Shown: positions 52,173-58,194 of the stretch, piece after piece | Position numbering within the stretch: position 1 is the first letter of the stretch | Layout: each line of letters starts with the position of its first letter | DNA from: Shimia sp. | GTDB taxonomy: Bacteria > Pseudomonadota > Alphaproteobacteria > Rhodobacterales > Rhodobacteraceae | Reading direction: 5' to 3' | Assembly (NCBI GenBank): GCA_024224295.1 | Contig: JAAENN010000226.1 | Span: forward strand, 1-58,194 | Length of the DNA: 58,194 nucleotides | Notes under the pieces: model-generated | The model's input: the letters and a program-made list of their open reading frames with translations, nothing else | Database searches by the model: none | Told to the model about the DNA's origin: nothing | Translations under genes and position numbers: made by a program

Positions 52173-52614
52173 CGTCGCCACCGCTCACGAATTTCAAAAG
52201 CAGTGAAATCAGGCTCACGGAACTCTGCGTGTCCTCGATCTCATCTCCCGCTTCGAAATTAAACGGCGATCCCCCAGGCAGGATCTCCACAAAGTTCCCC
52301 CCAAGCAGACCTTCGGAAGAAACCACCACGGCGCTGTCATCTGGCAAGGCAATGCCGTCCAGCACGCTAAAGGTGGTCTCTGCACGAAACGTCTGCGGGT
52401 CGAGCTGGATGTCGGTCACGGTGCCAATCTTCACACCAGCCAATCGCACATCCGTGCCCACGCTGACACCCTCAATCGAGCGGAACGACGCACTCAGGCC
52501 GTAGCCACCACTGCTCTGCCCCACTGAGGCAAACTGCGCGCTGTAAAGCAAGAACCCGGAGGCCAAAGCCACCACAGCGGCACCGACAAATGTCTCTGTA
52601 CGAACGGCCGACAT
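52165..52614 (-). CDS. mlaD: MlaD-family lipid-transport protein
   Basis: 149 aa from ATG 52614. A membrane helix (about 8-26) anchors an MCE domain in the periplasm: RSIEGVSVGTDVRLAGVKIGTV and LPDDSAVVVSSEGLLGGNFVEI. In E. coli MlaD forms the hexameric ring of the Mla phospholipid system; mlaE/F genes are not adjacent here, so it works with distant partners. It starts 4 bp after the NDUFA12 stop. Confidence 0.9.
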   Translation of the reverse strand: MSAVRTETFVGAAVVALASGFLLYSAQFASVGQSSGGYGLSASFRSIEGVSVGTDVRLAGVKIGTVTDIQLDPQTFRAETTFSVLDGIALPDDSAVVVSSEGLLGGNFVEILPGGSPFNFEAGDEIEDTQSSVSLISLLLKFVSGGDDE

Positions 52615-52618
52615 AAAA

Positions 52619-53008
52619 CTACTCGGGGCTCCATGCCTCATAGTCGGACCGCTCCACCGGCGCCTTACCCTGCGCGCGAATGGTGCCCGCAGGCGCATAG
52701 GCCAACGAGGTGCCAGTCACGTTTTCCTGATGTGGGATTTCCCACTCCTTGTGCTTCAGCGGCTTTTCGCTTGGCACTTCATCAAAGGTCCGGTGCAACC
52801 AACCATGCCAATCGGCACTCACGCGGCTGGCCTCGACTTCACCGTTGAAGATCACCCAGCGTTTGGAATCATTGGCCGTGCGATAGTAGACGTTGCCTTG
52901 CTCGTCTTCGCCCATCTTAACGCCCTTGCGCATAGTAAACAGCTTGGTGTTCAGCGTACCGCCGTTCCACCAGGTCAAAACATTGTTGATCGTGCTCAGA
53001 ATGCCCAT
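52619..53008 (-). CDS. NDUFA12-family respiratory complex I subunit
   Basis: 129 aa from ATG 53008 with GGAG upstream. [37 protein letters not shown] and [13 protein letters not shown] match the B17.2/NDUFA12 accessory subunit that alphaproteobacteria share with mitochondria. It is the first gene of the NDUFA12-mlaD-DUF2155 unit, apart from the nuo operon, as usual in this group. Confidence 0.93.
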   Translation of the reverse strand: MGILSTINNVLTWWNGGTLNTKLFTMRKGVKMGEDEQGNVYYRTANDSKRWVIFNGEVEASRVSADWHGWLHRTFDEVPSEKPLKHKEWEIPHQENVTGTSLAYAPAGTIRAQGKAPVERSDYEAWSPE

Positions 53009-53100
53009 GGGTGTCTCCGAAAATTCTTCCTTCATATGGACCATTTGGACGCAAAGGTCCAGTGTCCCAAACCGCCAGATCGGCCCGATGCGATCTACCG

Positions 53101-53991
53101 TCAACTGGCTGCGCGTCCGCGCCACATGATCACCAGACCGGACAGCACAATCAATGCACTGCCGATCAGCATAGAGCTGTCCAGCCGCTCGCCAAACACC
53201 ACCACGCCGAGGGCCACTCCAAATAGCAATCGCGAGTACCTAAACGGCGTTACGGCAGACACTTCCCCTGTCCGCATCGCCCGCATCAACGCGCTATAGG
53301 CAAACACTCCACAGGCCACCGCGCCGACCACCGCCAACAGGGCCATGGGCGGCGGGGTGTGAAACGGCACTTGTTCCCAAATCACGCCATAGGCCGCCCC
53401 CGCCACAACAATCGCAAGGAATCCATAAAGACCCAAAACAGCAGTGTTCAGGCTCGCCGGCGCCGCCCGACTGGCCAGATCCCGCCCCGCAAAACCCAAC
53501 ATGCCTGCGACCGCCAACAAAGACAGCCAGCTAAAGCTGTCCCCACCCGGCCGCACAATCAACACCACGCCAATCAGGCCAATGACAATCGCCAACCAAC
53601 GTCGCCAGCCAACCTTTTCGCCCAGCACCAACGCCGCAAAGGCCACCACTACCAACGGCGTCGCCTGCAAGATCACCGTGGTGGAACTCAACGCAGTCAA
53701 CGCCAGTGACAATGTGAAAAACAAGCGTCCGATAATCTCAAACACAACCCGCACCTGCATCGGCCGGGACACAACCTCTTTCGGCGCCAAAGGCTGTGAC
53801 TTTGCTCGTAACCACAAGGCAAAGACCATCGCACCGCCCGCGCCAAACAGCACCATCACCTGCGCAATCGGCAGGCTCCGCGCGGCGAATTTCAGAAAGG
53901 CATCCTCAACCGCAAATCCAGCCATGGCCGCAACCATGAACAGCGCGCCCAGCCGATTGGCCGCGCGGTCGGTGGCAATGTGAGGCGTCAT
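53101..53991 (-). CDS. EamA/DMT-superfamily transporter
   Basis: 296 aa inner-membrane protein with ten hydrophobic helices in two EamA repeats. Landmarks are [38 protein letters not shown] and the second-repeat end [21 protein letters not shown]. Family members export metabolites; the substrate is unknown. It lies 92 bp upstream of NDUFA12 on the same strand. Confidence 0.92.
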   Translation of the reverse strand: MTPHIATDRAANRLGALFMVAAMAGFAVEDAFLKFAARSLPIAQVMVLFGAGGAMVFALWLRAKSQPLAPKEVVSRPMQVRVVFEIIGRLFFTLSLALTALSSTTVILQATPLVVVAFAALVLGEKVGWRRWLAIVIGLIGVVLIVRPGGDSFSWLSLLAVAGMLGFAGRDLASRAAPASLNTAVLGLYGFLAIVVAGAAYGVIWEQVPFHTPPPMALLAVVGAVACGVFAYSALMRAMRTGEVSAVTPFRYSRLLFGVALGVVVFGERLDSSMLIGSALIVLSGLVIMWRGRAAS

Positions 53992-54056
53992 AGGGCCCGT
54001 TCTCCTGTCGCTTAGTCAACCGCAGGTATGGGCGAGCCCATCACCGGAAACAAGCG

Positions 54057-55187
54057 TTAGCGCACCCCTGCGACCAAGGCACGCGCCATCTTTTCTTCCA
54101 GCTTGGTCACGCGCTGTGCCGTAGCGTGGTTTGAGGCTGTCGCCACCACAAGATCCTGCTCCGGATACACCGCCAGAACCGCAAACCACCGGTTGTTGGA
54201 CCCATTGTGCCAGCGCTTAGGTCCAAGCCCTTTTGGCTGCTCAATGATCCAACCCAAGCCGTAGTTCTTGGACACGGGCGTCCAGAGCCTCCGGCAATTC
54301 TGCACAGTCAAAAAGCGTGGAACTTCGCCTCTGCATGCCTGCAAATGTGTCTGCCCCCACCGCGCCAAATCTGCCATATTCAGGTGAATTGTGCCCGCAG
54401 GCCCCATCCAGGCCGGATTGTCCGCCTCTCGAAGTTCAGCTGCCAGTGGTTTTTTCACGCCAACGATACTGACATGACCCAATGGCGCATCCGGCGTGTC
54501 CGGCGCCCCAAATCCTAAGGACTTCAAACCAAGCCTGCGGCCAAAGCGCGCCTGAATCTGATCTTCCCAAGACTGCCCCGTGACCTCTTCGGCAACCACA
54601 CCGGCCAGGACATAGCCCAGATTGGAATAGCGCATCTTGCCCGCCCGATGTGGCACAGGGCTTTGCCACAGCGCAGACAAAACCCGCACCCGCCCCGCCG
54701 CAGGCCTCTCCGCATAGCGCTGTATCATCTCACGCATTGAGGCGTTGGCCTTTAGTCCAGAGGTATGGCTCAATAGCTGCTCTAACGTCAGCGCGGCCCA
54801 TGTGGGGTGTAGCTGATACTCCGGCCCGTTGAGATAGGCACCTATCGGCGTGGACAGCGCCAGCTGTCCCTCTTGTTCCAACTGCATCAGCAAAGTTGCC
54901 GTAAAACTCTTGCTGATAGAGCCAATATGAAACGGCGCATCTGGCGGCACTTTGCGGCCATCGGCCCGGCTGCGCCGCCCTGCAACCATCACGGTTGGGG
55001 CGTCATTACCAAACGAGTACGCCGCCCCCAAAGCCTGCTTCGGGGCCGCCTGCGCCGTTCGCGCAAACACATCTGAGGCAGAGGCTACTTGGGCCATCCC
55101 CCAGTTAGGCCAAAATCCCAGCAAAGCTGCCCCAATCACGCGAGTCCATCGATATACCATAGCGTGTAATTGGGGCTGACCGTCCAT
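54057..55187 (-). CDS. Exported serine beta-lactamase-like hydrolase
   Basis: 376 aa, class C beta-lactamase/esterase fold. The SxxK nucleophile is Ser90-Ile-Ser-Lys93, the YxN motif is YSN in MRYSNLGY, and HNGS replaces the KTG box. The start may be ATG 55187 (AAAGG upstream) or ATG 55160, which would put the signal peptide (VYRWTRVIGAALLGF) at the very N terminus. The HxG box and lack of context point to an esterase or peptidase, so drug resistance is not implied. Confidence 0.88.
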   Translation of the reverse strand: MDGQPQLHAMVYRWTRVIGAALLGFWPNWGMAQVASASDVFARTAQAAPKQALGAAYSFGNDAPTVMVAGRRSRADGRKVPPDAPFHIGSISKSFTATLLMQLEQEGQLALSTPIGAYLNGPEYQLHPTWAALTLEQLLSHTSGLKANASMREMIQRYAERPAAGRVRVLSALWQSPVPHRAGKMRYSNLGYVLAGVVAEEVTGQSWEDQIQARFGRRLGLKSLGFGAPDTPDAPLGHVSIVGVKKPLAAELREADNPAWMGPAGTIHLNMADLARWGQTHLQACRGEVPRFLTVQNCRRLWTPVSKNYGLGWIIEQPKGLGPKRWHNGSNNRWFAVLAVYPEQDLVVATASNHATAQRVTKLEEKMARALVAGVR

Positions 55188-55220
55188 GACATCAAGACCT
55201 TTAAGGCCGATAGACCCAAT

Positions 55221-55607
55221 TTAAGACGAGGAGACCCGTGCGGTCACTTCGATCTCGATCTTCATCGCCTCTTCCATCAAATTGGCAATGATCATCGTCG
55301 CCGCCGGTTTAGCCTTGGCAAACACCTCACTGGTCACCGGCCAGCATTTTTCAAAATCGTCACCATTTGGCAGAATGTAATTCACACGCACCACATCATC
55401 GAGCGAGCTACCCGCCGCCTCCAGTGCCTTGCCAATGGTGGTGAGCGTGTTGCGGCATTGATCGGCCACATCTTCCGGCATGGTCATGGTCTCGTAATCA
55501 TACCCCGTGGTGCCCGCCACAAAGACCCAACCATCGGCCACCACCGCGCGGGAATACCCGATTTTTTCTTCAAACGGCGATCCGGTGGAGATGTGACGTA
55601 CGGACAT
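55221..55607 (-). CDS. RidA-family protein lacking the catalytic Arg
   Basis: 128 aa Rid/YjgF fold: YSRAVVADGWVFVAGTTGYD, QCRNTLTTIGKALEAAGSSLDDVV and KPAATMIIANLMEEAMKIEIEVTA (in part). Where RidA enamine deaminases carry an Arg in the VAxLP strand, this one reads IIANLMEE, so imine hydrolysis by the standard route is doubtful. It belongs to one of the Rid1-7-type subfamilies. It stands alone, downstream of the beta-lactamase-like start on the same strand. Confidence 0.85.
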   Translation of the reverse strand: MSVRHISTGSPFEEKIGYSRAVVADGWVFVAGTTGYDYETMTMPEDVADQCRNTLTTIGKALEAAGSSLDDVVRVNYILPNGDDFEKCWPVTSEVFAKAKPAATMIIANLMEEAMKIEIEVTARVSSS

Positions 55608-55671
55608 GGGGAGGCTCCTTGATGTGAGTTGCCCAAGACATCCTCCGGTAGTGCGGCGGTGTCAATGCGGC

Positions 55672-55941
55672 TTACCGTTTCCAAAACCGTTTTGACGGCT
55701 TCTTCTGCGCCTTTAAGTGCTTCCGCAATTCCGTAAACCCACCAATCTTCACGCCATCAATGAACACAAGCGGCGTGGTGGTCACGTGATGCTTGTCTTT
55801 GAACGCATCGGTCTCATGCCGCGTGCGCAGCAAATGATCCTCTATCTCAAACCCGTTGCTCTGCAATAGATCCAGCGCAGCCGTGCCGTAACCACAGGTA
55901 TAATTGGGCAACTCCATCCGATAGATCGTGGCTTTGGGCAT
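55672..55941 (-). CDS. Glutaredoxin-like protein with CGYG motif
   Basis: 89 aa from ATG 55941, GAGGAGA upstream. The thioredoxin-type start KATIYRMELPNYTCGYGTAAL has one Cys where glutaredoxins have CPYC, so it is monothiol. TTTPLVFIDGVKIGGFTELRKHL gives the cis-Pro and glutathione-site region. A basic tail (KKPSKRFWKR) ends it. Likely a glutathione-dependent reductase or carrier; exact role open. Confidence 0.82.
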   Translation of the reverse strand: MPKATIYRMELPNYTCGYGTAALDLLQSNGFEIEDHLLRTRHETDAFKDKHHVTTTPLVFIDGVKIGGFTELRKHLKAQKKPSKRFWKR

Positions 55942-56075
55942 GATAGGTCTCCTCACGTATTCAAAGGGATATGAAAGCCGCGCAGCAGAGGCGCAAGAGA
56001 CGCCCGATCACATTGATGTGGCGAGATGTGATGATGCCGATGCTGCAGTTTGTTTCGATGTCCACTGCTGTGATC

Positions 56076-56116
56076 TATTGACAAGCCACCTGTCAATATG
56101 ACAATCATAATGTCAT
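56076..56116. promoter_or_regulatory. Two operator palindromes before marR
   Basis: TATTGACA (56076-56083) / TGTCAATA (56091-56098) is a perfect 8-bp inverted repeat with a 7-bp spacer. ATGACA (56098-56103) / TGTCAT (56111-56116) is a second repeat with the same spacer and core TGACA-N7-TGTCA. The first contains a TTGACA -35 box. They abut the MarR start and fit autoregulation. Confidence 0.65.
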
Positions 56117-56117
56117 T

Positions 56118-56564
56118 ATGAAAGCAGAACACCTTCATCAACTCGTATGGATGTCACGCCCGTTAATGCAGGCCGCAGAAGCCTGCGCTGAAACCGGTTT
56201 GGTCGGAAACACCCTCACAGTTCGGATGCGCGCGGTATTGGAAATACTGCAAAGATACGGAGAGCAGACCGTCCCTGAAATCGCGGCGCGGCTCGAAATC
56301 AAACGACAATACGTCCAAGTCATGTGCAATGAAACCTTAGCTTCTGGTTTCGTTGAGCAACGCGCAAACCCACGCCACAAACGCTCGCCTCTCCTAGCGT
56401 TGACCGACCACGGGCACACCCTCATCGAGGAGATTTTATCTAAGGAAATGAAGCTGATGGAAGAGATTGGTGCGAGCCTAAGCAGTGAAGACATTTCTAC
56501 AGCCCTTGAGGTCGTCCGTGCAGTGGTGGAAGGCTTGAAAAACCAGACAGGAGAAAGAGAATGA
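56118..56564 (+). CDS. MarR-family regulator
   Basis: 148 aa winged-helix protein: QTVPEIAARLEIKRQYVQVMCNE is the recognition helix region, and RANPRHKRSPLLALTDHG the wing. No Shine-Dalgarno sequence precedes ATG 56118, and the second operator ends one base before it, so the mRNA may be leaderless. It overlaps the isochorismatase start by 4 bp; the two genes form one autoregulated operon. Confidence 0.9.
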   Translation: MKAEHLHQLVWMSRPLMQAAEACAETGLVGNTLTVRMRAVLEILQRYGEQTVPEIAARLEIKRQYVQVMCNETLASGFVEQRANPRHKRSPLLALTDHGHTLIEEILSKEMKLMEEIGASLSSEDISTALEVVRAVVEGLKNQTGERE

Positions 56565-57181
56565 TTTTCGGTTATGCATTAGGAGCTGCAATCCTCCTCC
56601 CCTGTATCTGGCTCGGCAACGGTGTAAGGCGTATCGGTTCGGTCAGTGGCGGAGAACCGATACCGAACCGCACCGGGTCGGCTCTTCTGTTGATTGACCT
56701 GCAGTCAGTATTCTGGGAACGCGGCCCTTACTCGGTTGCTGCAAAAGAATCTGCTGCAGCGAAGATCCTTGAGGAAGTAGAAGCGGCGCGAGCCCAAAAC
56801 CATCCTGTTATTGCCGTTCGTCAGGAATGGTCGATCCCTTCCACCAAGGCAGTGGCGCGCCTGACCATGAAAGGGCAGGCAGTCGAAGGCAGTTACGGGA
56901 CAGAACTTGCAGAGCAATTCTTGTCACTCCCTGATCGTATTATTGTAAAGCGTGTACAGGACGCGTTTGAAACCGGCGAACTCGATAGCCTTTTGGAACG
57001 CCTTGACGTTGGAAAACTGCGTCTCGCCGGTTTGGACTTCAATTACTGCGTGCAAAAGACGGCGTTGGCTGCCAGAAACCGCGGCTATGGCATCACTGTT
57101 GTGAAGGACGGAACTCTCTCAGCCGCATCGATGGAAAGCGCTGAGAAGCAAATGTCTTCAGCGGGTGTGGCCGTTATTTGA
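56561..57181 (+). CDS. Cysteine hydrolase of the isochorismatase family
   Basis: 206 aa. The catalytic triad is D46 (LLLIDLQ), K130 (IIVKRVQDAF) and C163 (FNYCVQKTA). A hydrophobic N-terminal stretch (about 4-20) could be a membrane anchor or uncleaved signal, unusual for this cytoplasmic family. Members hydrolyse amides such as nicotinamide or are inducible detoxification enzymes. It is co-transcribed with marR. Confidence 0.9.
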   Translation: MIFGYALGAAILLPCIWLGNGVRRIGSVSGGEPIPNRTGSALLLIDLQSVFWERGPYSVAAKESAAAKILEEVEAARAQNHPVIAVRQEWSIPSTKAVARLTMKGQAVEGSYGTELAEQFLSLPDRIIVKRVQDAFETGELDSLLERLDVGKLRLAGLDFNYCVQKTALAARNRGYGITVVKDGTLSAASMESAEKQMSSAGVAVI

Positions 57182-57246
57182 GGGGACATTGATCCTTATA
57201 GCGAGAACGGCAGATTTGCCCGCATAGCAGACCATATTTTCAAACA

Positions 57247-57272
57247 GAAAAGGCGCCCCACCGGGACGCCTT
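57247..57272 (-). terminator. Terminator of clpX
   Basis: AGGCGCCCC (57251-57259) pairs imperfectly with GGGACGCCT (57263-57271), and a TTTTCTGTTT tail follows on the minus strand. It lies about 30 bp after the clpX stop. Confidence 0.65.
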
Positions 57273-57301
57273 CCTAATCTCTCTCGGCCTGTCGTCAGAC
57301 C

Positions 57302-58194
57302 TCAGCCCGCCTCAGCAGGCTCTTTCTCGGCCTCGCCGTGGATCATCAGCGGCGCCGTCTGACCTGTGGCCGCTTCTTCATTGACCACAACCTCGGTCAC
57401 GCTATCCTGACCCGGCAGCTCAAACATGGTGTTCAGCAGGATTTCTTCGAGGATAGACCGCAGACCGCGTGCGCCGGTCTTGCGTTCGATCGCACGGTTG
57501 GCAATCGCCTTCAGCGCGTCGTCGGTAAACGTCAGCTGCGTGTCTTCCAGCTCAAACAAACGCTGATACTGTTTCACCAGTGCGTTTTTCGGCTGTGTCA
57601 GGATGATCACCAACGCGTCCGCGTCCAGATCTTCCAGCGTTGCCAGAACCGGCAGGCGGCCAACAAATTCCGGGATCAGACCAAATTTCAACAGATCTTC
57701 CGGCTCCAGATCCTGGAAGATTTCACCGACGCCACGCTCGTCATTGTCACGCACATCCGCGCCAAATCCCATGGCAGAGCCTTTGCCGCGCTGCGCAATG
57801 ATCTTGTCCAGACCGGCAAACGCACCGCCACAAACAAACAGGATGTTGGTGGTGTCGACCTGCAGGAATTCCTGCTGCGGATGTTTCCGGCCACCCTGCG
57901 GCGGCACGGAGGCCACAGTGCCTTCCATCAGCTTCAGCAGCGCCTGCTGCACACCCTCACCAGACACGTCACGGGTGATGGACGGGTTCTCGGACTTGCG
58001 GGTGATCTTATCCACTTCGTCGATGTAAACGATGCCACGCTGTGCGCGTTCCACGTTGTACTCAGACGCCTGCAGCAGCTTGAGGATGATGTTCTCCACA
58101 TCCTCCCCCACATAACCGGCCTCAGTCAGCGTGGTTGCATCCGCCATTGTAAACGGCACATCCAAAATCCGCGCCAACGTCTGCGCAAGCAGCG
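57302..58194 (-). CDS. clpX: ATP-dependent protease ATPase subunit ClpX, partial
   Basis: The last 297 or so residues; the N-terminal zinc domain and Walker A lie beyond the right edge. The frame is open to the edge ([18 protein letters not shown]). [15 protein letters not shown], Walker [42 protein letters not shown] and the sensor-2 region [14 protein letters not shown] are seen. ClpX unfolds tagged proteins for ClpP. Confidence 0.96.
   Translation of the reverse strand, partial: LLAQTLARILDVPFTMADATTLTEAGYVGEDVENIILKLLQASEYNVERAQRGIVYIDEVDKITRKSENPSITRDVSGEGVQQALLKLMEGTVASVPPQGGRKHPQQEFLQVDTTNILFVCGGAFAGLDKIIAQRGKGSAMGFGADVRDNDERGVGEIFQDLEPEDLLKFGLIPEFVGRLPVLATLEDLDADALVIILTQPKNALVKQYQRLFELEDTQLTFTDDALKAIANRAIERKTGARGLRSILEEILLNTMFELPGQDSVTEVVVNEEAATGQTAPLMIHGEAEKEPAEAG

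Noticed and set aside
1..58194. CRISPR arrays, tRNA or rRNA genes, intact insertion sequences
   Set aside because: None seen: no regularly spaced repeats, no cloverleaf with the GTTCRA arm that I could place, and no transposase-like protein.

Overview
The window looks like a chromosomal segment of a Roseobacter-group alphaproteobacterium (Rhodobacteraceae). The grounds are the block accB-accC-aat-DUF2155-mlaD-NDUFA12, the block coxB-ctaB-ctaG-coxC-surf1-thrC-M16 peptidase, an FNR/FnrL-type box, dense ATGA-type gene overlaps and GC-rich codon use. Both edges cut genes: an unidentified alanine-rich protein on the left and clpX on the right. I saw no tRNA, rRNA, CRISPR array or intact insertion sequence.

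Layout. 1-1100: an unidentified 110-aa protein and a ribbon-helix-helix regulator with a near-perfect 16-bp palindrome over its start. 1101-1544: non-coding. 1545-19119: a catabolic locus of 18 genes. On the minus strand, read from right to left, it holds a four-gene sugar-type ABC importer, a double SnoaL/NTF2 protein, a 43-aa small ORF, a single SnoaL protein, a histidinol-dehydrogenase-like enzyme, another double SnoaL protein, an SDR, a LacI regulator, a divergent NTF2-like protein, a bicupin, a MetE-like zinc protein, an alpha/beta hydrolase and an RraA-like aldolase. On the plus strand a third double SnoaL protein, an amidohydrolase/lactonase and a hot-dog thioesterase are transcribed divergently. 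Two near-identical LacI-type operators lie between the two arms.

19120-30806: mixed accessory and metabolic genes. These include GNAT, flavin reductase-like, hexapeptide acetyltransferase, AEC carrier, SulP transporter, methylthioadenosine phosphorylase, a 38-aa secreted cysteine-rich peptide beside a membrane-anchored protein, LysE exporter, adenine phosphoribosyltransferase, FAD-linked dehydrogenase and an MBL-fold protein. 30807-41650: GNAT, M16 peptidase, threonine synthase, cytochrome oxidase biogenesis genes, tldD, dprA. 41776-51720: topA, TetR/VOC pair, CoA-transferase, solute-binding protein, PAS-LuxR regulator, accB, accC, aat. 51675-58194: DUF2155, mlaD, NDUFA12, EamA, serine hydrolase, Rid protein, glutaredoxin-like, MarR/isochorismatase pair, partial clpX.

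The most promising undescribed system is the SnoaL-rich locus at 1545-19119. It appears to be a self-contained uptake-and-degradation pathway: importer, LacI control, three homologous two-domain SnoaL proteins plus a single-domain relative, a four-electron-type HisD-like dehydrogenase paired with an SDR, a hydrolase/lactonase set and an aldolase. Its substrate cannot be read from the sequence. Two small-protein candidates (10941-11072 and 26477-26593) and a three-copy intergenic hairpin element are further points of interest.
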